A program made the position numbers and the translations under genes. A stretch of 64,000 nucleotides of DNA, from positions 16,880,254 through 16,944,253 of the forward strand of contig NW_022145606.1 of NCBI RefSeq assembly GCF_000002235.5, written 5' to 3'. Below are positions 27,601-42,254 of the stretch, piece by piece. The stretch comes from Strongylocentrotus purpuratus. Lineage: Eukaryota; Echinodermata; Echinoidea; Camarodonta; Strongylocentrotidae. Positions within the stretch are counted from its first letter, which is position 1, and every line of letters starts with the position of its first letter. The notes under the pieces are model-generated. The model had not been told where the DNA came from, ran no database searches, and saw only the letters and a list, made by a program, of their open reading frames with translations.

Positions 27601-30600
27601 GTAGACAGGTGGTCACTAAAGCAGGTTTACCTCTTGCACCATCAATGAGCATCTTCCTTGCTGGGGAGGAGTAGGGGTCCTCCTTGAGCATCATAGCCGC
27701 TTCATAGAGTTTGGTGGCAGACTGTTCCACTCCCTGAAATGCTGGCGGCATCTCCTGCTTCAAGATCTTGTCATCGGTGCTGTTGGCAGTATCCCTTCCA
27801 ACCTACATTGAGAAACAGGTACAGTTCAAGATTATGTGGAGGTCAGGGCCCCCGTTTCACAAAACTTGTCATCAGTGACAAATGACAGCTTTTGTTATAA
27901 GCTACTGAAATCACTGCTTCTAATTGGTTATCAGCAGATTTGTAACTGATATTTGTCATTTGTCATTGAAAAAGGCTTTGTGAAACACCCTCCTGGAAAC
28001 AATCAAAACTAAATTTCAACTCCATGAAATTTATCACCAAATATATACATGTATACAAAATACTAGCAAAGTAGCAGCTGCTAAATGATTCTGAAAGAAA
28101 ACGAGTAATTGCTATAAAGTAATAAGCAAAATATAAAAGGCATTTCATGGAATGGCCAGACTGTTTTCAGGTAGCCTGCATTGCATGACATTTTGTTCCT
28201 GCAGTATTAGGCCTTAGAGCCACTCTAAAGTGTTGAGAACCCAACAAATGTAATGTGAAAGAGGGTGTACGTCATGTAAGACACATTTCTGCAAGGATTT
28301 TCAAAACAAATGTGTTTGAAGTCGAATATTGATGAAAGGACACAAAATTTGCAAGCCGACCGCCTGTCTGATTATCAAGATATTTATGATTGAAAATCGA
28401 AATCAAATTTTACGGTTTTCATAACACTACAGTCTATTAGAGAAAACAAGTATGGTAACACTGGTCACTCAAAGGTTTTTACTTTTTTGAGGCACTTCTT
28501 GATAAGTTTGAAGCGCAATTTATTTAGGGTTTCAATATTACACTATATCACAGATACTAATAACACATAGGACTGTGCATCTCAGATTTAACATTGTTAA
28601 ACGATGCCTTTAAGAATAATGATTACCTTGACCAGGTTCTGGACAGCAGCACTGACCGCCATAACTGGTCTGGAGAGGTCTGGCATAGCGTTTCCATCTT
28701 GTGCTTCTTCATGGAGGATAACCAGTTGGGAAACCTGCAAAAAAAGACACAATAAAATGAAACAGATGAGTAAATATATAACCGAATTAATGGTTGAACA
28801 AATACTCTAAATTTGATAGTTATTTGATTGATTTATTGATTGAGTGATTGATTGATTGACGGTTCAGAGAAGTTTTGCATGGTGTTGCCATTTTGTGCTT
28901 CCTCATAAAGAATTAGCAGTTGGGATACATGGAAGAAAAGAGATGATTCAAATACATTACATTTAAACAAGCATTTGAAATAATTCACTTATTTTGTTTG
29001 ATATTAACGTAAGAAAGCTTTCTGTAAAACCCTAGGGTCCATGTTGTAAGTAATTGATTGATTGATCGATTGATCTATTAGATAGTTGACCAGTGTGCAA
29101 ACCTGAACACAAGGAAGGAATAAGAAGACTTATGAATGAATGAAATATAAACTGATAATTAGAAATTAGATTGGTGTAATAATGATTTATTCTTTCACTC
29201 ATTCATTGGTTGTTTGTCTTGCCTAATAATTGAAAGCTTGATTGACTTATCGACTGATTGTTTGACTGATTTATAGACAGAGTTGAGTAAAAGTTGTGTA
29301 AAAGTATTATGTTAGCAACTTATTTAGCATGTGAATATGAAGCATATCTATGAAGTGAGTCCCTTGTTCAGTCCCACATGAGTGCAAGTAGCACAGTGTA
29401 TGAGCTCAGGTGATGTGATTACTGTACCTGGGGGTGTTTCACAAAGATTAAGATCAACTTTAAGTTGGACTTAACTATGGCAGGCCGTTCATGCCACTAG
29501 TTCCTCTAACCATTCCTGGCATTGGTTTCTCAAGGGACATACAAATCGTGGTCACAGAGCTACATAATATACCATTTTTGATAGTTCATTATTGAGGGGA
29601 AAAGTATTACATGTATCTAAAGATCATAATTGAGAGACCAATGGTGGGAGCAACCAGTGGCATGAATGGCCTGCCATAGTTAAGTCCAACTTAAAGTTAA
29701 GTCCAAGTTAAAGTTGATCTTAGTCTTTGTGAAACACTCCCCAGGTCATGATGATAAAGATGCGGTCGATCATTGTTTATGACTCAGGCTCGCCCTAAAT
29801 TCAATTTTCCCATTACCAACATCGAGATCAACCTTGAAAGGTGTAAAAGAGGAGGTCCACAAGAGAAATTTAGACCAAAAAATGGAGAGAGACAGGGAGG
29901 GGGAGGAAGAGAGGGAGTCGATGAGAGAAATTTAGACAACAAAGATGGAGAGTGAGAGACGGAGAGGGAGGAAGAGAGGGAGTAGACAAGAGAAATTTAG
30001 ACAAAAAAGCTGGAGAGAGACAGGGAGAGGGAGGAAGAGAGGGAGTCGATGAGAGAAATTTAGACAACAAAGATGGAGAGTGAGAGACGGAGAGGGAGGA
30101 AGAGAGGGAGTTGATGCATGAGAGAAATTTAGACCAAAAAAATGGAGAGACAGGGAGGGGGAGAATTATGAAAGAAGAAGAGAGAGGAATAGAAACAGAA
30201 AGAGGGAGAGAAACAGAAAGAGAAACATGAGGAGAAACATGAGGAACACATAATAATAATGATGGTAATATTCCGCTTTTAAATGATGATTAATACATCT
30301 ACGATGTCTCTAAGCGCGACAGAGAGGGAGAGGGAGAGAGCTCTAGAGAGAGAGAGACAGAGAGAGAGAGACAGAGAGACAGAGAGAGAGAGAGGGAGAG
30401 AAGGAGTACTTGGCACCAGGTGAAGAATGTAGATAATTGCCTAAATGAGTTTCCCATTCAATTACCATGTGCCATCTTTAATAACATCTACCTTCCATTT
30501 AATTGGACCCTGTCAACGTAGGGTGCATCCCCTGTTCATTCAGCGTACTCTAAAACAACAAACTTTCCTCTCTATATACACTGTGCACATACTATGTACA

Positions 30601-33600
30601 TTGTAATATAGGTATTAAAGGGATAGTTGAGTTCTTGATTCAGACTGCAAATGCCTTCAGAGTGCATGGTTATTGCTTTTATTCTTATTTATGACATTTC
30701 TAGTGCTCTTTTAGGACCTAAGATTGCTATGAAGGTAATTTTAGACCCCAAAATGTGTGAAATGTAGCCAACACGATCATACCTATTCAGCTCCATTTTC
30801 CAAAAAATACATTGACCATTAATTTTAATTAATTAATAATAACAATACAAGGGCCAGCTGGTTGTGTGTATTATAACCAACACGAAAAAGCCTACAAAAT
30901 AACCAACATCGAGTTGCAGTAAAATAAAGGTCCTTTACAGCATGGATTTTTGAACACGGACCTGGCTTGCTGCCTACAGCTAAAAATAGGGGTGCGTCTT
31001 ATACACAGGTGCGTCTTATAAACGGAGATTTACGGTACATGTATATACTGTGTATCTACTATGGGTATGATACATTTGAAAATATATCTAGCAGTAATTA
31101 ACGATACTACTGTATATGTCCCTTTTGCAGCCAACATCAAATTCTGTAGAACTTTGCAGGAATTATGAATATGTCATGTATGTCCTATCTGTGAAATTTC
31201 AACGTTAGCAGTGTCCTAATGGCTTTTTTTTTCTTCTTTGGTCATGACATACAATACATAAAATAAGCTGTAAAGGGAACATGAGCATTTGTCTACATCA
31301 ATAACCCACTTCTTGTAATGGCCAAAATTAAACTGATTGAATCTTTGTGCAGCACTAAAGGTACGACCATTCAGTACAATGGTCTGAAATCAGACTATTA
31401 CTTACTGACTTAGTAGCACTTGAGTCGATTCAACAACTACCGGTAATAGTTTGTTTTTTCCCACTTAAAGATAATTTCAAGCCCCCCCCCCCCCCCTTTT
31501 TTTTTTAGGGAAGTTCTATTAAAGTAGTATTATCTTTCAAATGCCGTTGGAATTTAACCTTTTCATTTTTGGGGGCCTGGAAATGGGACATAGTACCTTT
31601 AAAGCTCCACTCGCCGTCTGATGTTTTTGCACACAGTATATAGGCCTGTAACTTGTAAGGCTTTAGGAATAGCCTGTATAGGCTATATAGTATGTTTGAT
31701 ATTTTGTTGGTAAACAAGTGAACCCCTGCTATATCTGTATCTGCATGACTCAATGGAAAAGACATCTAGCTGTAATCCATGCTACTAATCACCCATAATT
31801 GTTTATCTATGGACATAAGACTTATCAGCTTATTTGATAGCCTGTTCTGGTATAATGAAAGTGGACTGTAATACGCACTCCCCATATGAGGGCATGGTAT
31901 GTAGGCTGCCATGGGCTGTGTGTAGTCTGCAAGCACAGACCCTGGTCAGTCGTAAAAGTGAGTCTGCACTATAAGACTACCATAGGCCATGTACTGTAGC
32001 TGCTCTGCGAAATGCTTAGAATGGCCTGAAACGTACTCTAATTTGATTAAAAACCAGTCGGTAGCTGGGCTAGGCTTCTCTCAAGGCACAATGATTCGTC
32101 GATAAAGTGTCAAAATAGGGTCTATGCTTGCAGACTAGGCTGTGTGTGTCATGGTTGGACAGTAGTCTATAACATGCAGACACACTAGTGCGCTTGGCTT
32201 GAGAGGATTTGCAAAGTTTCAAGGACTTCACGGTTTTTCCTTGTCTTCCGATTGTCAGCTTGACTTGGTTCCATGTTTATGCCTGTACATGCATGTACAT
32301 CAGCTACATTGCTGTTCATCCTGCCCTCTCACAAGAGCAGATATGTTCATCATTTGTTCAATCATGGACCTACTACAAATGGTTCAATCAGGTTGGTGTG
32401 TTCAGAGATGGCCGATAGGACAAAACTTGAGCAGTCAGAGCAAACAACAGTGCCACAGCTTCTTGGATTGAGACCACCCCCCCCCCCCCCCACCCCCCTC
32501 CCTGCCTCAAATTTTGAAACAAAATCCTGGATTTAGCTCATGCTGCAATCATAATTATAAACCTTTAGGTCAGTCAGGAATCCCATGACTTTTATCAAGA
32601 TATTTATGATAGGAAATTTAGATTTAATTTTTTGTTTTCCTAACTGTTTTCAAAACACTACAGTCCATTGAGTAAAATGAATATGGTAAAACCGGTCACT
32701 CAAAGATTTTTACTTTTTTGAGGCACTTCATGATTCTTTTGAAGCGCAAATTTGTTAGGGCTTCAATATTACACCATATCACAGACACCTATAACACGTA
32801 AGGCCATGCATCTCAGATTTAACATTGTTAAACAATGCCTTTAAAGCACCTCTTAAAAGTGTTGGGAGCCCCAAATTTGCCAAAAATGTGATGGCAAAAT
32901 TTCACTTGAATGGTATCATAATGTGAAAGAGGATGTCATTCAAGACACAAATCTGCAAGGAGTTCCCAAAAAATATTGATAAAAGAATAAATTTGGGTTT
33001 TCTGTTGTAAACAGAAAACCTAAATTTTGTATTTTTTCATCACAAATGTGTCTTTTAAATGACATACTCTTTTACATTATGAAACATTTAAGTGAAATGT
33101 TGCCATAATTTTTTATTTTTATTTTTTTTCGGGGGGGAGGCTTTCAACACTCTATAGAGGGGCTTTAATATTAACCCTGATTATGTGCTTCCGTGCAGTT
33201 ACATACGCGTGTACATACATTTAGGAGGTTTATTTCGTTGAGGGATGTGAGGAGACTTCCTGTCATAAGAATAGATGTAGACATTATATAATACTATGTC
33301 TCACTAATACTGAACACATTAACTGATTAACTGATTAATACTGTTTGCATGTTTGTGTTAAAACCAATCCCCTTGCTAAAGTAAGAAGTTATCATCAATC
33401 TCCATTCTAAAATTGTAAAAAGATCTAGAGACCTGAAAGTATGTGTTTGCTTATCAAATGTCAGATATCAAACATGAAAAAGAGAAACTATATAAATGTA
33501 TGCTGACATACATGTAACTCTAATTTTCTTGTGTCAACAATATAAATGTCAAAAAGGCCTGTCAACTTATGGGCTGACAAGGGTGGCCCTACTTATTCAT

Positions 33601-36600
33601 ATATTTCAATCATTATTGTATTTTTATCAGATGTCTCTTTTTCTTTTTTCCAAAGCTAATTCTTCATCTGCTCTCCAGTTTTTCCTCTGTCATAGTGTCA
33701 TTATATTATCTGTGCAAAAGCATTAACAAAAATATTAAATTTCAACCATCAAAACATATTACTGTAGCATTGAGTTACAAACTTTAACATCCTGTTATTC
33801 TCCTATTAAAGGGATCCGGTAACTTTGTCTCAGATCCTTAAAGGTATTACAAAGTTTTGGGAATTTTTGAAAAATGGGTGGATAGTGATTCTTTATAATT
33901 TTAATATATTTGGATGCCCCTGTGGATGTATTAAAACCACAAGAAATTTTAACCCCTAACACACTTCTGCTTTCGAGAAAAATTGAATATAAAGATTTAC
34001 CGGTGCTCCCGGTAAATTCTGATAAATTTAGAATAGCTCCTACGGCCGTACAATGGTAGCTACGACCATGAAAATCTCAGAGTATGTAGTTGTGGTATAT
34101 AATTTCCGAACGAGAATAGCTAATCAGTCAATTTTAGTCAATAAACATTGTTTTATAGCTTAATTAATATCTTGACCTTGAGAGGGAGCTATTCAACATA
34201 AAGTGTTTATTATTTGCAATTTCATAACTTTAGAGTCGATTTCGACCGCGACAACGATCACTGAATATTGTAGGATCGTATCTGCTTCCAATATGTTCAT
34301 TTGAACCAAATTCATGACCCCATACCAAAACTTTGTATTACCTTTAAACGAAATCCTTGATTTAGCTCATGCTGCAATTATAATTATAAACCTTTAGGTC
34401 AGTCAGGAATCCCATGACCTTAACAAGCCGATAGCCTGTCTGATTATCAAGATATTTATGAATGAAAATTGAAATTTCATGTCTTAGGGTCATGCATCTC
34501 AGACTTAACAATGTTAAACGATGCCTGTAAAGTCACATGTGCATTCAATTAATAAGTACATTGTATTCTTTGTTAGCGAAATGTTTGGGTTGGTTCTAAT
34601 TCAATCAGGACATTTTTATAATTATATAGGCCTGTTTTCATCAGCTCGAGATTGCCAAATATCCCGCTTTTTGAACTATCTCGATCGCAAATTATCCAGA
34701 TAATTTGCCTCTTCGATCATATCAGCCTGAAGTTGCAATTAGCAGGATATTTGGTCGAGCTAATCATACCAAGATATCTTGGGCTAGTTTGCAAAATATC
34801 CCATTATTTGTCCAGTGTGTCTTCACCAGCCTAAAGACTGGCACTATGTTTGAACGCCGAGCAAAATATCTCGAGCTAATTTCTGGAGTTCGAGTTTCAA
34901 GTTCTGAGGTCAAGCCTCGAGCTGATGAAGACATGATTTGTAACTTCTGGATTATTTCCCAAATAAAAAAAAGCGAGCTATTTGGTAATCTCGAGCTGAT
35001 GAAGAACAGGCCTATTGTGTCTGCAGTCAAAGCCATTTGACAATGATGTTTTGACTGGTAGGAACCGTGCCACATGCCTAATTGAGAACAGAGAAACAGA
35101 GAAATGTTATCAATCCTGGCATGAAGTTATAATCTTTTACACAGTGTTAATCACCTTCGGGCTCTGAAAAGATATTAAAGGCATCATTTAACAATGTTAA
35201 ATCTGAGATGCATGGCCCTACATGTACGTGTTATCAGTGTCTGTGATATGGTGTAATGTTGAAGCCCTAAAAAAAATTGCGCTTCAAAGTGCCTCAAAAA
35301 AGTAAAAATCTTTGAGTGACCGGTTTCACCGTACTCGTTTTCCCCTATAGACTGTAGTGTTATGAAAACCATCAGGAAAATGCAAAATTTAATTTTGATT
35401 TCCAATCATAAATATCTTGATAATCAGACCGACGATCGGCTTGTAGAAGTCATGGGGTTCCTGACTGACCTAAAGGTTCATAATTATCATTGCAGCATGG
35501 GCTAAATCCAGGATTTTGTTTCAGAATCTAAGACAAATTTACCCAATCCTAGATCTTTTCTTCCCCTTTCACTACCAATTACACAACTGTACATTACATT
35601 GGATTACAAATGACCCTGAATATCCATCCACAGGTCTTCAAAACATGAAGAGGTCCCACTTTAAACATTCTGAAATAATCACTCCTACCATTTGTAGTAG
35701 GTCCATGCTCCTACAGCGATGGAGGTGCTACATAAATAGCCTTTGTTTCCCCTTTTCAAAGATTACTTCCACCTGTGTATCATGGAGTGCACTGCTTGTG
35801 CATACGGTAAATGAATAATGATTACATAACTTTCATGAGCATCTATCCAGTATTTTGTCTCCGTGTATTTCACAATTTGTTCTGCAATGACCTTTATCTG
35901 CTCGCTCATGCTCAGACTGCAACCGTGAACTGGCTTATGGCAATGTGGAGACTGGAGTAAGGAGACAGACTTCAATAAAATGATGATGACTTGAGCAATA
36001 TAGTGGACAAACGTTTAACAGGACAGGAAGGTCAACGATCAATTATGTCGTTTGCTTCAAATAAAGCTAGCATGAGGTGATGGGTTGCACAGGTATTCCA
36101 TTTGCACTTTGAATTTCACTTACACAGGGAAGTATTCATTTTCAAGAAACCTCATTTTGAAACCAGAATTTTACAGGTTTAGGTAGTTTACATTTCTGAG
36201 TAATAGTATAGGGTATACAACAAGAATATGAATTATCAGTACCAAAATACTTGTACTTTATATTGGATTGTAAGATGTCTTTTGTTATCTACAATTTGAA
36301 AGGACTGTAACTATGGTTACGTTATACAAGGGGAAGGGGCAGTTGGCCAGAGCCCTGACCCCATGACCTCCTGCTACTTCCTTGTACACTAAACTACTAA
36401 ATAGTAAAACATCTAAATCCCAGGGGTAATAGTGAGCACTAAAAAAAAGGTGTTTTTTTTCTCTCCCCCCCCCCCCTCCCCTCTCTCTCGAGTCCAAAAA
36501 AAGGATTCAGGGAGAAAAAATGGCATCAAACAACATTCCCCCCTAATGACTAAGAAAATTGGGGAAAAGTTGGGGAAAATCTGGGCAAAATCAGGAAGAA

Positions 36601-39600
36601 AGAAAGAACAAACAAAAAAATCTGGGGGAGAGGAAGAAAAGAAAAATCAGGAAAATCAGGAAAAATAAATAAATAGGGAAACCAATTTAAATCAGGTAAT
36701 TATCAGGCCTGAAATCCATAAAGTACAGGATCAGTCATACATGTGCAATACATGTGCACGTATACCATAATGGAGTGCTCCACCAGAAATGAAAGTTGAC
36801 ATTGGGCAAGGTGACACATTAGGCCCGTCTCCACTATCTCGAGATTGCCAAATATCCAGCTATTTGAACTATCCCGATCGAAACTATCCAGCTAATTTGC
36901 GTCTTCATTAGACCGAAGTAGCAAATTAGCTGGATAGTTGGTCGGGATAATATCCCAAGATATCTTGGGATAGTTTGCAAAATATCCTACTATTTGGCAA
37001 AATATCCAGCTATTTGTCCCGTGCGTCTTCACTAGCCCTAAGATTTGCAATACACGCTAACGCTGAGAAAAATATCTCGAGCTAATTTCTCAAGGTCAAG
37101 TTTCAAGTTTCGAGGTCGAATCTCGAGATAGTGCAGACGCGATTTGTTACTTCGGGATTATTTCCCAAATAGCGGGCTATTTGGCAATCTCGAGATATTT
37201 GGCAATCTCGAGATGATGAAGACGCGCCTATAGTGGTGGTGTACTAGGCAACCATGAGGCAACTATGCAGTTGAGTTAGGGCATGAACCTAATACTTCAT
37301 GGTTAGAGGGCCGTTTACACTTCCAACCAAACATGCCAATAGATTCCGAGCCAGGACCTACATGTAACAGCAATCTTTCGATGAAGTTTGCTAGGCAACT
37401 ACGCCTTACCGGAAAAGATGCAAGCCACAGCCTAGCCAGAAAGTCAGAAACATTCCAAGCTGGTGTGTGATTTTTTTTTATGTCTGTGTGATGTTTGGTA
37501 TTGTTAAAGGTAATACAAAGTTTTGGTATGGGGTCATGAATTTGGTTTAAATGAACATATTGGAAGCATATGCGATTCTACAATATTCAGCGATCGTTGT
37601 CTGGGTTGAAATCAAGTCTAAAATGATGAAATTGTAAATAATAAACTCTTTACATTGCATAGCTCCCTCTCATGGTCTAGATATTAATTAAACTTAACTA
37701 TAAACTAAAACAATGCTTTTTTACTAAAATCGACCGATTGGGTATTCCTGTGAGATTTTCGTGGTCGCAGCTACCATTGTATGGCCGTAGGCGCTATTTG
37801 AAATTTATCAGAATTTACCGGGAGCACCGGTAAATTTTTATATTCACTTTTTCTCAAAAGCAGAAGCATTTTAGGGGCTACATTTTCTAGAGCTTATAAT
37901 ACATCCACACAACTGCGCCAGGAGTGTCATTTTTGACAGACATGGCGCATTATAAATGTTCACTATTATTATTATTATTTATCCAAATGTTTCAAATTTG
38001 TAAAGAATCACTATCCAGCCAATTTTCAAAATTTCCCAAAACTTTGTATTACCTTTAAGAAAGGCAGCTAAAAAATTGTGATGTTTGTCACATGCCAGAC
38101 TTTTGGCACTTTAGGATTGTTACCATTTAAAGGTAAAGACCAGTTCTGGTCATGCGATTGCATTGTGAAAGAAACGTTGGGGAATCAATCACAGTTTCAA
38201 TAATAAAGAATGGTTCAAGCAGCCTAAAAGTACGATAAACGGATAGTTCTGCTTCTCCATCTTTTTTTTAACGCACCCTTTTGGCAAAACCGGGGGAGGG
38301 GGGGGGGGGCTTTGGACAAACGGTCGCGTTCCAGTTAACGCGATGCGACGCGACACTCCCAACGCACCCATTTGGCAAAGCCGGAGGGGGGGGGGGGGAC
38401 GAATGGTCGCGTTCAAGTCAACACAACACCCAACGCTACACGACGCTACCCACCCTTTCGGCATAAGCCACTCAATATCCGGGTGGGATAGCATTGAAAC
38501 ATAACGAGGTCTAGCAAACCCAGACTAGTTTGTAATATTAGTTTGAGTATGACACACTGGCATACAATGCTAATGGCTATCACAGCTTTCAAAGGGGATA
38601 CACCCATCCCCATCTGCCCTTCAAATATCATGATATTAAAGGTACTACATGGATTTCAGACCTACCTCATGTACGTGTCCTGTATATGTACATTACTACA
38701 TTGTATGTTTTGCAATATACTTCTGAAATTATTGCACGTGTAGTGCAATAAATTTCCTAATTACCTATTGATGTCAGATTGACAAGGTCTAAAAATAGGT
38801 TTTGAATTTCTGTTACAATTAAGTCATTTGCTGAATACGTTATGAATGAAATATCAAATTAAATAATTTGCATACCGGTATGTACACAATTTATATTTTA
38901 CATTATTAGTTTGTATAAATATTGTAAGACACTGTTGAGTATTCTTGTTTTTTATAGTATTGATTGTAACAGTAAATTCATTATTTTTTGTTTTGTTACG
39001 TTTTCTAAACTGATTTGCACCAAAATACTTTGTTACATGTAAGCTGTTTAATGGGTTAGGATCGACAAGCCCATATGCTATTATTTGGCCCCTTTTACCG
39101 ACCAATAGTTTCTCTTAGCTTCTTGTAGATGTAAATTCATTGGATGAAATGTATGTATTGCTGTTGGTAAATACATTTTAAACAAATAAAAAAATCAACA
39201 TAAAATTAACCACCCAACTCTGATTTGTAAGTGCTTGTTAATTCTGAATTTGTACAAAAATGATTCATGAAAACAAAAAAAAATATGCCCTACAGTTACA
39301 ACCTACATGGTAGAAGAATTAAGGGAGTAATTCAAATGTAAATGCTGTCTGAAATAATGTGTTACAGAATAATAAACAATACACACAAAGTCTGCATGAG
39401 ACATCTAACTTTCACTCTATTTATTTACACATATTTTGAGTGTTTGCAAAGAAAAATAATTTTTCACTGGATTCAATTATCATTTCTTATAGCCTTATAG
39501 CAGGCCTACTGTACATGTATGTATTGGATATTTGTGATTGAAATCTCTACCCAGACCTGTCCACACGATGTACAGTATCTATTAAAGATGTAGTCTAAAT

Positions 39601-42219
39601 AAATACAGCAAATTAACTGTTGTATTAAACTGGCACAGTCTTACTAAAATTGCAACAAAATTAATGCAAAAGAATTAACCTCCAAGCAGCCTCACTCTCC
39701 AATGTGATGAGATTTAAGTTCCCTTTATACAAGTTTGTATTTCACTTCACCAGGGGGGGGGGGGGGAGGGGGAAAGGGGGGAAGGGGGGGGTACTCACCT
39801 ATTAGGACATACAGGGGTGTGGGCTCTAAGGGGTGACCTCATAACGAAAAAATCCCTAAACATGGCCCCCCTTTTAACAAAAATAACATTAAAAATGGGT
39901 TTGTTTTTTCAAAATTTCCAAAGTTTGTGGGTGTTAGAAAACCCGAAAATTGTGGAAAATGTGTCTTTTTTTTTTTCAAGAAAAATTACCTCTAATTATA
40001 GGTGCGGGTTTCGAGACTTGAGCGGCACACCCCCATCCGAACCAAATCAGAGTACCCCCCCCCCCCCCCCCCAGGTATTGCCTACATGTACCATACATAC
40101 AGGTCTTTTGTAGGTGGAGTTTTTTTCATTTTGAGAGTTCATATTTTCAAACCAATAGCCCTCATACATATACCGATACCAGGGCCCCATTTCATAAAAC
40201 TTGTAATCAGTGACAAATGATGGTTATTGTTATAAGCTAGTGAAATCCTTGCTTCTAATTGGTTATCAGCAGATTTATCACTAGGGCGTAGGCCCGTCTT
40301 CACTATCTCGAGATTGCCAAATATCCAGCTATTTGAACTATCCCGATCGCAAACTATCCAGCTAATTGCGTCTTCATTAGAACGAAGTAGCAAATTAGCT
40401 GGATAGTTGGTCGGGATAATATCCCAAGATATCTTGGGATAGTTTGCAAAATATCCTACTATTTGGCAAAATATCCAGCTATTTGTCCCGTGCGTCTTCA
40501 CTAGAACGAAGATTCGCAATACACGCTAACGCTGAGCAAAATATCTCGAGCTAATTTCTCAAGGTCGAGTTTCAAGTTTCGAGGTCGAATCTCGAGATAG
40601 TGAAGACGCGATTTGTTACTTCGGGATTATTTCCCAAATAGCGGGCTATTTGGCAATCTCGAGATATTTGGCAATCTCGAGATGATGAAGACGCACCTAC
40701 TGATTTTTGTCATTTGTCAATGAGAAAAGGCTTTGTGAAACAGGTCCCAGGTAGTACAACTCTGAACATGACACTTAGCCCAACTTGGGTTTTAAAGGTA
40801 TAGACCAGTTTGGGAACGGAAGTTCTCATTACCAATCGTGTGAAAGAATGGGTTTTGACTAATACGTGATGAAAAAAAATATGCCTGGAAACCGCATACT
40901 ACATGTAATTGATATATTTGGTAAATTATTATATCCGGACTGGATAGATATCGCGCATGTGTCGCGTTGTCCCATACATCTTTCTGCGTGCAGTGCTTGT
41001 AACTTTACCAAGACTGGGCCAAATTTCTTATTATTTTGATGAATCCAGAACCTTGCAGTACACACCAATACTTATAGATGATCAACCTTTTCTGATCGAT
41101 TCCACAACGTTTCTTTCACCAATTCATTCACATGGCCAGAACTGGTCTTTATCTTTAAGCCTGTGACTGCCTGACAAGGTTAGTGTACGTAAAAATACTT
41201 CTAACTTAGAAAACTTTATCTTTAACCATAGTTTGCCAATCCAAATTAACATGTCTGTCCTCAAACCCTAGCTTTTCTATCGCAAAAGAAATCCAAAAAT
41301 ATCCCTGATCCTCCTGTGACTGTGCTCATCTAAATGTTGGAATTCCACTAATGTGTATTCTAGCTTTTTACTCCTGCCCAGTAGGCATTACCTAGTCTAT
41401 CAATTCAGACTCACTTTATGTTCAATACAAATTATATGTCTTCCTCTCAAGACTTGGTCAACATAACAATAATTACCCTATTTTTACAAGAACAAGAAGC
41501 AGATAACACAAATTTACATATTTGAGAACATACTGTAGCGGAAATATGACCCTTTGATGTGAAGCAATACCACACATGTGTAAACAGGGGGGGGGGGGGG
41601 CGTTTCACAAAACTCATCATCAGTGACAAATGACAGTTTTTGTTATTGTAAGCAAGGATTTCAGTAGCTTATAAGCTACTGAAATCCTTGCTTCTGATTG
41701 GTTATCAGCAGATTTGTCACTGATTTTTGTCATTTATTGAAGAAAAAAAAAGATTTTGTGAAATGGGCCCCTGGTGTTAAAGGGACTATGTCCCATTTGC
41801 AGGCCAAAAAAATGAAAAAGTTAAATTCCAACTGCATTTGAAAGATAATACTAATTTAGAACTTCCCTAAAAAGATGGGGCTTGAAAATGTCTTCAAGTG
41901 TGAAAATAACGACTATTAGTTGTCAAATCGACTTTAGGGCTATAGAGTACCGAATGGTCATACATTGAAGGCCATGTAAAATTGATTACATGTTGATCGT
42001 CCGGATTTTTTGAAAAAGAGGAGGAGGGTGTACCATGTTATTTGATATTTGATATTTCAAAATGGCCGCTCAAAATGGCCGCTCGGTACATTTTCCCCGA
42101 CAGTCGAGGCTATTTTTTTTCAAGATGGCCGCCGACAATTTTTTTTTTTTTTAAAATCAGAAATAGAGCCATTTTAGCAGTGTTTTTCATGTTTTTTTTC
42201 TTTCAAAAAAAAAAAAAAT

Positions 42220-42254
<35 letters not shown>

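Noticed and set aside
27557..27630. Extension of exon 3 reading frame past GGTGCAAGAG
   Set aside because: The frame stays open into the minisatellite, but the donor GTAAAC with phase 1 joins exon 4 exactly as in other vinculins.
39817..40113. Plus-strand open frame of 98 codons ending in a Pro run
   Set aside because: The Pro run comes from a C homopolymer next to an element; no splice or homology support.
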